A DNA stretch of 55,450 nucleotides, from the IMG/VR virus record IMGVR_UViG_3300017762_000006, positions 1-55,450 of that record. One strand, given 5' to 3'. The position numbers were made by a program, and so were the translations under genes. The stretch is from a virus. The notes under the pieces were generated by a model that saw nothing but the letters and a program-made list of their open reading frames with translations, was not told the origin of the DNA and did no database searches. Positions 28,723 to 37,271 of this stretch are shown here, one piece after another; positions within the stretch are counted from its first letter, which is position 1; every line of letters starts with the position of its first letter.

Positions 28723-31232
28723 TGCCTGAGATTTATACGGAAAGCGATATTGAAAAAGAAATAGAAGATCGTTCTCAAGTTCAGCATGAGGATCCTCGTG
28801 GTGAATATCCTAAAGCCGAATATTTTAATTCCTCTAGTGTTAACTATGGGGCGACTGGTTCTAGAAAACACGAATTGTTTTTTAAAGGCAAAGCCGCTGC
28901 TGCTGTATTAGAATCCGAGTCAGATGAAATAATTGCCTCCGAATATCCTTTATGCCAAATTCAAGAAACTATTTCAGGGCATATCATTGAAACTGATGAT
29001 ACACCAGGTGCTGAGCGGGTGCTAATAAAACATAACACTGGAGCAGGTATAGAGCTCACCAAAGATGGTAGCATTAAGATATCGGCATTAGATAACCAAA
29101 TTAATGTAACAGGCGGAGATCAAGTTACTATTGTAGAAGGTGAAGGACAAATTATATACAAGGGCAATCTTAATCTTAAAGTTACGGGTGACTATAATAT
29201 TGACTGTTTAAACTATAATGTTACTGTAAGAGGTAATAAAACAGAAAAGATTCTAGGTCATATAAAAGAATCTATTGCAGGCAATATTGAAAAGCTTGTT
29301 GGCGGTTCTTATGTAAAAGCAGTTACTCAAGCTGTCACTAATACTTTTCTTGCTGGTAAGAAGCAAAGTATTAAAGGCGAATATATCAACAGAGTAGAAG
29401 GCTCTGCAAGATATTCTACAAGCGATGATACCAAAATTACTGCAGAAGATAAGCTTACTGTATCTTCTAACAATATGAACCAGTTTGCTAACTCTATGGC
29501 AGTTACTGCTAAGTCAGGTACTATTGGTAATCCTAACATGGTATTCTCAGGTAAAGGAGCTGTGTTTGAAGCAGGAGTAACAGCACCAACATTTCATGGA
29601 GACTTAGATGGCACCGCTACTACAGCTACAGTAGCACAGTCTCAGAACTATGCGGATCCAAGTACTGGAGGAGGTGTTGGGTCAGCAGGAACTATTACGA
29701 ATACAGCAACCCCTGCCATTACTAAACCTAGCGACTCTATCATTGACGATTATCTCACTAAGTCAGCGGGCGGTATAAACAGAGTAAAGATTGATGTAGG
29801 AGACTTTATTAAAAATTATCTAGATAGAAGTGTTGATACTGGAGGCATATCTAATTCTAATATCAATGCTGACAAGGCTAGATCGCGATTAAGAGATCCG
29901 GCCAACAGGTCTAATAGCTCATTTGTATCATATCTTTTGGCAGAAGGAATAATATGCGGTGAGTGGAACTCACCTATTCCAAAGGGTACAGGAAGAATTC
30001 TTTCAAGCGATGCTACCCCTGTTTCATCTCACTCTGAATTAGATAGAATTGGTTCTCAGACAAATAATAAATTGTCAGCGTTTCTTCCGAAGAGAGCTAA
30101 TCCTCATGTATTACCTGAAGAAGTTTATAATCCTTATAGACAAAAATCTATTAGTGCCTCTACTAAATTAGCAGAAGGTATTACTCTTTCTAAATTTTTA
30201 GGTACAGATGATCCTACTAACATTGACTTTATTAGAGATCAAGCCGTAAGAGTAGAAATAGCAAAGTATTTGTACATTCATGCGCGGATCATAAAATTAG
30301 TACGGGATAATGATAGTGAATTTAAAGATGTAACTTTAGAAGTTGCAGAAAGTATATACAAGCCAGGTCCTTCTGAAACAATCACTCCAGATTCTTTAAA
30401 TGATCTTAAGCTCAAAGGCCGTACAGTTGTATATAATGTGGTCGATAATAGTGGCAAATCAAGCATACAAAGAACGTTTGATATTGCTGTATTCTTAAAA
30501 GACAACGCGGTTTATGATGAACTTATATTGTCATATGATACCATTGATATTAATCCAGATTCAGGTAAAGAGTTATTGTCTAGCAGAATTATTATAACTC
30601 TCCCTGAAATTGATAAGAACTGGATCGGCACATTTAATCGCAAAGTTAAAACGGAATTTAATAATAACGATCTTACATCCGGAGACCTGGTAGAAGTTTT
30701 ATCTCAGAGCAGATTTAAATCAGAATTTGATGGAGTTCTTTCGAAAGGTGGCGATTATGGTATTAATTTAAGTCCGGCTAATAATCCTTATATAACTAGG
30801 CAAGGCGATAAAACCCATCCAAGTATATCGCCGGGTGCGGTAGATAATATGGCAGCACTACTTGCCAATCAATACACACTTATGCAGCAATATTATGGCG
30901 GCAAGCTTATTATCAATGATGCGTTGCCTAAAGCTAGCACCTCAAGAAAAGTTGCCAAAGTAGATAATGGATATAATCAGCACTGGTTCGGAAAGGCATT
31001 AGATATTAGTATTACAGGAATGAGTAATGCACAAAAAGATAAGCTAGTAGCAGCTGCAACTAAAGCAGGATTTAAAGGCTTTGGATTCGGTAATACCATT
31101 CTACACGTTGATATTGGTGCTAGAAGAGTATGGAGTTACGATAACACCCATTTTGCGGGGCGTGAGGTTGGAAGTATTCGTCAGCAAGATGGTTATTGGT
31201 TTAATTATGTTCGAGCAAATGCCGCCCCTTAG
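28722..31232 (+). CDS. Tail needle (gp5 beta-helix type) fused to M15 peptidase domain
   Basis: The 836-residue protein has a gp5/VgrG-like needle region (about residues 90-270) with repeated short strands (GAGIELTKDGSIKISA, GNLNLKVTGDYNIDC, YNVTVRGNKTEKILG). After a long linker it ends in a metallo-D,D-carboxypeptidase-like domain (about 705-836). QHWFGKALDI supplies H-x6-D (His754, Asp761) and ILHVDIG supplies His795, the M15 zinc ligands. It would puncture the outer envelope and trim peptidoglycan peptides. The domain pairing was inferred from motifs. Confidence 0.75.
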   Translation: MPEIYTESDIEKEIEDRSQVQHEDPRGEYPKAEYFNSSSVNYGATGSRKHELFFKGKAAAAVLESESDEIIASEYPLCQIQETISGHIIETDDTPGAERVLIKHNTGAGIELTKDGSIKISALDNQINVTGGDQVTIVEGEGQIIYKGNLNLKVTGDYNIDCLNYNVTVRGNKTEKILGHIKESIAGNIEKLVGGSYVKAVTQAVTNTFLAGKKQSIKGEYINRVEGSARYSTSDDTKITAEDKLTVSSNNMNQFANSMAVTAKSGTIGNPNMVFSGKGAVFEAGVTAPTFHGDLDGTATTATVAQSQNYADPSTGGGVGSAGTITNTATPAITKPSDSIIDDYLTKSAGGINRVKIDVGDFIKNYLDRSVDTGGISNSNINADKARSRLRDPANRSNSSFVSYLLAEGIICGEWNSPIPKGTGRILSSDATPVSSHSELDRIGSQTNNKLSAFLPKRANPHVLPEEVYNPYRQKSISASTKLAEGITLSKFLGTDDPTNIDFIRDQAVRVEIAKYLYIHARIIKLVRDNDSEFKDVTLEVAESIYKPGPSETITPDSLNDLKLKGRTVVYNVVDNSGKSSIQRTFDIAVFLKDNAVYDELILSYDTIDINPDSGKELLSSRIIITLPEIDKNWIGTFNRKVKTEFNNNDLTSGDLVEVLSQSRFKSEFDGVLSKGGDYGINLSPANNPYITRQGDKTHPSISPGAVDNMAALLANQYTLMQQYYGGKLIINDALPKASTSRKVAKVDNGYNQHWFGKALDISITGMSNAQKDKLVAAATKAGFKGFGFGNTILHVDIGARRVWSYDNTHFAGREVGSIRQQDGYWFNYVRANAAP

Positions 31233-31235
31233 ACG

Positions 31236-31243
31236 TATAAATA
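31236..31243 (+). promoter_or_regulatory. T4-type late promoter
   Basis: Exact TATAAATA four bases after the needle gene stop and 18 bases before the gp25 ATG, starting the baseplate wedge sub-operon. Confidence 0.8.
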
Positions 31244-31261
31244 AAGAAAAAACGGGCTAAA

Positions 31262-31702
31262 ATGACTAATAGAGTTTTATCAGTTGAAGACAGAAATCTA
31301 GATGCAAGTATTATTGTATCTAGATCAAAGAAGTTTTCTGATATTGATATTTCCTTTACCGCAAAACCTAATGGTGAGATATATAAAAAGATTGATGCGG
31401 CAGCGGTGAAACAATCAGTAAAGAATATTGTTTTAACTAATCACTATGAAAAACCATTTCAGCCATATTTTGGCGGTAATGTTTCGGCTATGTTATTTGA
31501 AATGGCAGATGGTACAACAACATCAGCAATAAAAAGAACAATAAAAGAAGCTATAGAAGCATATGAACCTAGAGCTTTGATATTAGATATTAAAGTTGTA
31601 TCTAATTCAGATCGAAATAGCGTTAGTACTACTATAGTATTCCAAGTAGTAAATTCAAGAGAGCAAGTTACTCTATCTACAACACTTTCAAGGTTAAGAT
31701 AA
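31262..31702 (+). CDS. 25: Baseplate wedge protein gp25
   Basis: The 146-residue protein matches the gp25 (lysozyme-like fold, GPW_gp25) family: FSDIDISFTAKPNGEIYKKIDAAAVKQSVKNIVLT, then YEKPFQPYFGGNVSAMLFE, IKEAIEAYEPRALILDIKV and a final VNSREQVTLSTTLSRLR. T4 gp25 is 132 residues. gp25 sits at the wedge core, near gp6 and the sheath start. It is followed directly (no gap) by gp6, the T4 neighbour relationship. Confidence 0.92.
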   Translation: MTNRVLSVEDRNLDASIIVSRSKKFSDIDISFTAKPNGEIYKKIDAAAVKQSVKNIVLTNHYEKPFQPYFGGNVSAMLFEMADGTTTSAIKRTIKEAIEAYEPRALILDIKVVSNSDRNSVSTTIVFQVVNSREQVTLSTTLSRLR

Positions 31703-33712
31703 ATGGCAACAACTATTAAATCAACAGCATTAGATTTTAATAATATTAAAAATAATTTAAAATCTTATCTTGCGAATCAAGATGAATTCAGTGACTATAA
31801 TTTTGAAGGTGCTGCGCTATCTAATATTCTTGACGTGTTAGCGTATAATACACATATTAATGGACTTATTGCTAACTTTGCATTAAATGAATCTTACTTA
31901 AGTACTGCACAACTTAGAAGCTCTGCCGTGTCTTTATCAGAAGGTATTGGTTATGTTCCGGATACTAAGACATCTTCTCAAGCTAAAATAAGAATCTATT
32001 TTACAAATACTGAAACGACAAGAAGCAAAAAGATTAATTTACCGGCATATACCAAGTTTACAAGCGAAGTTGATAATGTAACCTATACATTTTCAACTAT
32101 TGAAACAATAGAAGCTGAAGATGATGGTACTGGATTTTATGAGTTTAAAACTTCATCAGGGTCCAACCAAATTACAATATATGAGGGTGATATAAAAACT
32201 AAAACTTTCCTTGTAGGTGAAGTAATTGATAATCCTGTTTACGTTATTCCAGATGCTAATTTAGATGCTGATACTGCTATCGTAAAAGTATATACCGATA
32301 CCACTGGTAATGATTTTTCTACATATACAAATATTATTAATACTAGAACGATATCAGCTAGAACTACTATTTACATTCTTAGAGAATCCCCTAATGGAAA
32401 CTTTGAGCTTTCTTTTGGTGATGGAGAAACATTTGGTATTGCGCCAGTGGCTGGTAATAGAATTGAAATTCAGTATGTGTCAACAAATGGAAAAATAGCA
32501 AATGGTGCGGCAACGTTTTCACCCGTGTCTCAGCTTACGGCTGGAGGTATTACCACCACTTTAAATACCACGACCTTTACAGCTTCAACTGGTGGTGACG
32601 CAAAAGAAAGTATTTCTTCTATTAAAAAAAATGCGCCTTTTCAGTATGCGACCCAGAATAGAATGGTTACCGCATCTGATTATACTTCGTTAATTTTAAA
32701 ACAATATTCTACACTTATTAAAGATATTACCACGTTTGGTGGCCAAGATGCTATTGAGCCTGAATTCGGTGCAGTGTTTACCTCTATACTATTTGAAGAT
32801 GATGTTGATGCTTCTACAAAAGCTAACACTAAAATAAGTATTGAAACATTAGCAGAACAACTTGCGATCGCAGGGTTTAATATTAGGTTTGCTGATCCTG
32901 TCACTACATTTATTGAACTTGATACATTTTTCCAGTTTAACTCATCTCTTACAGAACAAACTTTAAATTCTATAACTTCTAATGTTACTTCTACAATTGC
33001 CGCTTATTTTGCTGATACGGTAGGAGGATTTGGGCAATCATTTAGAAGATCTAACCTATTAACATTAGTAGACGATGTTAGTACAGCGGTGCTATCAAGT
33101 AGAGCTAACGTTCGAATGCAGCAAAGGTTTATTCCTTCTTCTCCTAATATTATAGCTGTTATTAATAATATAACAACAAACAGAATTTCTAATGATTCTA
33201 ATACATTAAATTATATAGTAAAATTAGTAACTTCTGGCCAATATGATAAGGCCACTACATTTCTTATTAATAATGAATATGCTACTTCTTCTAATTTTAA
33301 TACTGTAAGATCAGAGCTCCTAAGTGCTTCTATATCAACATCACAGACAATGAAATTTCCAGTTTCTATTGCCACTAAGGATGACGATGAATATATTATT
33401 ACAAGTAGCGCTTTTATATACAATAATAAAACTTGTATTATTCGCAACAAATTATCTACCAATAATTTAGAAATTGTACAAGCATCTGGTACAGAAGTTA
33501 TTGTCGATAACATTGGGTCGTTTGATTCAGTATTAGGTACAGTAACAGTAAATTATTTTAATCCTCAAGCTATTATCGGAGGATTTGAGTATGTAAAACT
33601 AGCAGCCGTTCCTGCAAATCAAAGTGCTATTACTCCAACCAGAAACGACCTTTTAGTATATGATGCTGATGCATCAACATCTAAAGCCGTATCAACGAAT
33701 GCTCTTAACTAA
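31703..33712 (+). CDS. 6: Baseplate wedge protein gp6
   Basis: The 669-residue protein is close to T4 gp6 (660) in length and order. The N-terminal LDFNNIKNNLKSYLANQDEFSDYNFEGAALSNILDVLAYNTH is the most recognisable gp6 block. Then come LGSAV-like helices, RKAPFQYATQNRMVTASDYTSLILK (here KNAPFQYATQNRMVTASDY) and long beta-rich C-terminal domains. It forms the continuous ring of the baseplate. It starts one base after the gp25 stop, and the stop overlaps the next ATG. Confidence 0.92.
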   Translation: MATTIKSTALDFNNIKNNLKSYLANQDEFSDYNFEGAALSNILDVLAYNTHINGLIANFALNESYLSTAQLRSSAVSLSEGIGYVPDTKTSSQAKIRIYFTNTETTRSKKINLPAYTKFTSEVDNVTYTFSTIETIEAEDDGTGFYEFKTSSGSNQITIYEGDIKTKTFLVGEVIDNPVYVIPDANLDADTAIVKVYTDTTGNDFSTYTNIINTRTISARTTIYILRESPNGNFELSFGDGETFGIAPVAGNRIEIQYVSTNGKIANGAATFSPVSQLTAGGITTTLNTTTFTASTGGDAKESISSIKKNAPFQYATQNRMVTASDYTSLILKQYSTLIKDITTFGGQDAIEPEFGAVFTSILFEDDVDASTKANTKISIETLAEQLAIAGFNIRFADPVTTFIELDTFFQFNSSLTEQTLNSITSNVTSTIAAYFADTVGGFGQSFRRSNLLTLVDDVSTAVLSSRANVRMQQRFIPSSPNIIAVINNITTNRISNDSNTLNYIVKLVTSGQYDKATTFLINNEYATSSNFNTVRSELLSASISTSQTMKFPVSIATKDDDEYIITSSAFIYNNKTCIIRNKLSTNNLEIVQASGTEVIVDNIGSFDSVLGTVTVNYFNPQAIIGGFEYVKLAAVPANQSAITPTRNDLLVYDADASTSKAVSTNALN

Positions 33713-34746
33713 TGTCACATAAAAGAGATCTTACATTACTTGACAATAATCGCAAGGCTCTTCCTTTTCATAGGGCTGAGGTTAAAAAAGTATTACCTGA
33801 CCATATAGTTCAGGACAATCCTAATCTTATAGAATTGTTTGAATCTTACTATGAATGGATGGAAAAAGATTCAAATCCTAATGGTATTTTAAATAGAATT
33901 TATTCTACTCGAGATGCTACTTCTATTCCTAAGATGCAACTTCCTTTTCTTGAAGATGAACTGCTCTTAGGGGAAGCATATTTTGGTGGATTTATTAATA
34001 AAAGAGAAGCAGTAAAGTTTTCTAATACACTATATAGGTCTAAAGGCACTAAGTATAGTATCGAGCAATTTTTTAGAGGTTTTTTTGGCGTAGATCCAGA
34101 AGTAATTTATCCTAAAGAAAATGTTTTTAGAGTTGGCCCGGCCATTGACCTTGAGAAAGACAGCGTTAACACTGCGGGGGAACAAGTTAAAGAGAGGGCT
34201 TCAAATCTTGGCCCGGAATCTTTACGCTATATAACAAATGATAAATTATATCAAACTCTTTCAATACTTCTTCGCAGCACAATTCCTGTAGGTAAGTGGA
34301 TAGATACATATAAATTATTTGTACACCCTGCTGGATTTTTTATTGGCTCAGAATTAGTAATAGAAGCGGCTAATATAAATCCTCTGCCAGTATTACAAGA
34401 TGATGTCGGTGAAAAACCAGCAGAATTTATTTCTATTCAGGTTGTAGCATCGTTTGATATTAGAGCTGATAAAGATATTACTCTACTTAATCATGGTGAT
34501 GCAACATTCACCGTACATCGCCAAGATGTTGATACATTTGTATCCATTGCAAAAGATGTGGTACTAGGCGATATTGATAATTATACGTTTGCTGAATTGT
34601 TGTCACCTAACTCACTTACTATGGATGACTCTGATGTCGTTACTCTTGTTAGCTTTGACGAGGATTCAAGTGCTACTAAACTTAAAACATATACACAAAC
34701 ATTTGATAAAGGTATATACGATACTCAATATGATTCAGCGAATTAG
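33712..34746 (+). CDS. Baseplate-associated structural protein
   Basis: The 344-residue protein begins with a basic strand and LPDHIVQDNPNLIELFESYYEWMEKDSNP, then LPFLEDELLLGEAYFGG, LYRSKGTKYSIEQFFRGFFGVDPEVIYPKE. These blocks (F..YYeWme, then rsKGTeyS...FFr..fG) recur in marine T4-like phages and resemble a tail protein I / gp7-type wedge component. It is much shorter than T4 gp7. It overlaps the gp6 stop by one base and precedes a late promoter. Confidence 0.65.
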   Translation: MSHKRDLTLLDNNRKALPFHRAEVKKVLPDHIVQDNPNLIELFESYYEWMEKDSNPNGILNRIYSTRDATSIPKMQLPFLEDELLLGEAYFGGFINKREAVKFSNTLYRSKGTKYSIEQFFRGFFGVDPEVIYPKENVFRVGPAIDLEKDSVNTAGEQVKERASNLGPESLRYITNDKLYQTLSILLRSTIPVGKWIDTYKLFVHPAGFFIGSELVIEAANINPLPVLQDDVGEKPAEFISIQVVASFDIRADKDITLLNHGDATFTVHRQDVDTFVSIAKDVVLGDIDNYTFAELLSPNSLTMDDSDVVTLVSFDEDSSATKLKTYTQTFDKGIYDTQYDSAN

Positions 34747-34758
34747 ACTAATTACCTA

Positions 34759-34766
34759 TATAAATA
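34759..34766 (+). promoter_or_regulatory. T4-type late promoter
   Basis: Exact TATAAATA, 24 bases before the ATG at 34791, at the junction between the gp6 sub-operon and the gp8 sub-operon. Confidence 0.8.
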
Positions 34767-34790
34767 ATGTTAATCAATTAAGGCACAGAT

Positions 34791-35750
34791 ATGGTTCAAG
34801 AAGCAATTAATGTTGGCTCGGCGGCTAATGATGGTACAGGCGATACCCTTAGAGCTGCTGGCAATAAAATTAATAATAATTTTACAGAGTTGTACAACCA
34901 GTTTGGTGGTGCAACTTTAGGTAATGTTACACGACTTACGGACAGCGGTATTTCTATCGTAGGAAGCAGCTTTATTACGCAGGTAGGAGCTGCTGATCCG
35001 GCTTCGACAATTAATATTGATTTTCCTGATTCAGCTGGTAACGTAGTAGTTGATACGGCCACTCAAACACTTACGAACAAAACCATTAGCGCTGATGATA
35101 ATACATTATCTGGACTTGCTACTTCTAGTTTTATTCTATCTAATGCTTCAGGAATTATTGATGGGGCAGCCAGTCGTAAAACTATTCCAGCCGGGGTAGT
35201 TGTCGGTACTACTGATACACAGTCTCTTACAAATAAAACTTTAAATCTACCTACGCTAAAAAGAGCTAACGTTCATGAATGGTTAGCAGATTCGAATGGG
35301 CATCCAGTCATATCGTTTACTGATACAGTAAATGCTAGAAATAGATTAAGGATTGAGAGCAAAGCTTCTCCTGATTCTCCTATTATTTCTACAGAGGGAT
35401 CTGCAGACACTAATATTAATTTAGAGCTTAATCCCAAAGGAGCTGGTTCAGTAAGAGTTAGTAAACTTGCTTATTCTTCAGGTACTATTAGCTCAACAGG
35501 CACTGTAGCTCAAAATATAAGTTATATTCAAAGTACAGCAACAGCTAATATTGTTGCTACAGTAGATAATGGATTAACAACGGGTGAAGTAAAGGTATTT
35601 ACCCATGACGGAGCTAATACCACAACGGTTACTCCAACTAATTTTTCTCAAGGAACTAGTATTGCACTATCACCAAATGATACGGTTATGATTATTTGGA
35701 ATGGCTCTCAGTGGAGCGTTATTGGTGGTGAAGGCTATACAATTTCTTAA
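34791..35750 (+). CDS. Short tail-fibre-like structural protein
   Basis: The 319-residue protein begins INVGSAANDGTGDTLRAAGNKINNNFTELY, an N-terminal module very common in marine phage fibre and baseplate-attached proteins. It is followed by repeats of T-x-T-L-T-N-K-T (QTLTNKTISA, QSLTNKTLNL), the NKT motif of fibre shafts, and a beta-rich tail with a final TVMIIWNGSQWSVIGG strand. It is probably a trimeric fibre or decoration. It is led by its own late promoter. Confidence 0.7.
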   Translation: MVQEAINVGSAANDGTGDTLRAAGNKINNNFTELYNQFGGATLGNVTRLTDSGISIVGSSFITQVGAADPASTINIDFPDSAGNVVVDTATQTLTNKTISADDNTLSGLATSSFILSNASGIIDGAASRKTIPAGVVVGTTDTQSLTNKTLNLPTLKRANVHEWLADSNGHPVISFTDTVNARNRLRIESKASPDSPIISTEGSADTNINLELNPKGAGSVRVSKLAYSSGTISSTGTVAQNISYIQSTATANIVATVDNGLTTGEVKVFTHDGANTTTVTPTNFSQGTSIALSPNDTVMIIWNGSQWSVIGGEGYTIS

Positions 35751-35762
35751 TAGGGTATAACA

Positions 35763-37262
35763 ATGGCAGCGATAATTACAGATAAAATTAAATTACAATT
35801 AGCTCAAACTATTTTTGACGAGTTTAACACAGCTAATATTGGTGACTCCAATAATTACTATTATATTGGAGTAGGTAGATCGCAACAATGGCAAGCAGAG
35901 GCTCAAACCGATGTAGTACCTAATACTACAGCTGCTGACAACCACGACAGAGAAGAAAGATTATTTAGATATAATTTACAATCAGTCAAAGCTGCAGAAA
36001 ATCTTTCATTCGTAATTCCAGGTGGGCCAGACTATGACTGGTCGCCTAATAAAGAATATTATCAGTACAGCGATGCTATATCAGGCCAGCCTCAAAATAC
36101 TTACTATATAAGAACAGATGAAAACAAAGTTTACATTTGTTTGCGCAAAGGTAAAAACAGTGACGGTACTCCTAAAACTTCTACAGTAAAACCGGATCAT
36201 ACTAATATAACTCTTGCACCTGAAACAGATGGTTATGTATGGAAATACATGTATACTATTACGACTGCAGCTGCTAATAATTTTTTAACAACTAATTTTA
36301 TGCCTGTAGAGTTCGTAGATTCAGCTGAATTAACAGACCCTAGATTCTCTCAGCTTTCAGTTCAAAATGCTGCAGTACCTGGACAAATTATAGGATATCG
36401 AGTAATCACTCCTGGCGGACCTTACACGGGCACTGTTCATTCTTCCGGGCAAAAGGTAGGCCCGGCTCTTACTGTCGTGGGAAATGGTGTTAACGCAAAA
36501 GCTTATGCTATTTTAAATCCAATTAATAATTCAATTGCAGCCGTAGAAGTTGGTGATAGCCCAGATGCTGGAGCTATTTCCTTTGTAGCAGATCAGGGAT
36601 CTGGTTATGATTATGCTAATATAAACGTAAGTGCTACTAATCTACAAGCTGGTGGTACCGATGCTGTTATTGCTCCTGTTTTTGGCCCCATAGCAGGAAC
36701 TGGAGCTGATGCAAGAAAAGATCTCAGGTCAACATCTCTGATGTTCAATATTAAGCCTGTTGGTGGCGTTAATGTTAATAACAGCCCCACATGGCCGGTT
36801 GATCAGGACTATAGGCAAATCGGATTAATCAAGAATATTAAAGACAGTGCTAATGGCACATTATTTACTGCAGAAGCAGGAACAGCTCTTAAGAAAATGA
36901 GAGCTAACTTGGCGTTTGGTGATGGAGATTATCTACAGGCGTCAGGCGAATATCAGTTAGAATTTGATGATGATCCTATTATATTTGGTACAGATAGTAA
37001 CGCCCAAGGTTACATGGCATGGAACGACGACAGCGCTACTATTTGGTATCATCAGACAGAAGAAACTGGATTTACCGCGTTTGTAGATGGTGAAGCTGTT
37101 ACTGTTCCTGGCAAAATATCAGGTAGTTTAACTATTGATTCCGCTAACATTGCTCCAGATGTTGATAGATTTTCTGGTGAAGTTTTGTTTGTTAGCAATC
37201 AATCAGCTACTGCCCGGGATCCTCAGCAAACAGAAGATATTAAAGTTGTAGTAAGACTATAA
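35763..37262 (+). CDS. 8: Baseplate wedge protein gp8
   Basis: The 499-residue protein matches gp8 in its blocks: NNYYYIGVGRSQQW near residue 35 (T4: ITFGRSEPW), YRYN-like FRYNLQSVKAAENLSFVIPG, YIRTDENKVYICLRKG, and ETDGYVWKYMYTI (T4: GDGYVWEYLFEI). T4 gp8 is 334 residues. The extra part includes a Gly-rich beta motif (VGNGVNAKAYAIL, then DQGSGYDYANINVS), similar in style to the gp53 insert. Follows the fibre gene by 12 bases. Confidence 0.82.
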   Translation: MAAIITDKIKLQLAQTIFDEFNTANIGDSNNYYYIGVGRSQQWQAEAQTDVVPNTTAADNHDREERLFRYNLQSVKAAENLSFVIPGGPDYDWSPNKEYYQYSDAISGQPQNTYYIRTDENKVYICLRKGKNSDGTPKTSTVKPDHTNITLAPETDGYVWKYMYTITTAAANNFLTTNFMPVEFVDSAELTDPRFSQLSVQNAAVPGQIIGYRVITPGGPYTGTVHSSGQKVGPALTVVGNGVNAKAYAILNPINNSIAAVEVGDSPDAGAISFVADQGSGYDYANINVSATNLQAGGTDAVIAPVFGPIAGTGADARKDLRSTSLMFNIKPVGGVNVNNSPTWPVDQDYRQIGLIKNIKDSANGTLFTAEAGTALKKMRANLAFGDGDYLQASGEYQLEFDDDPIIFGTDSNAQGYMAWNDDSATIWYHQTEETGFTAFVDGEAVTVPGKISGSLTIDSANIAPDVDRFSGEVLFVSNQSATARDPQQTEDIKVVVRL

Positions 37263-37271
37263 GGATAAATC

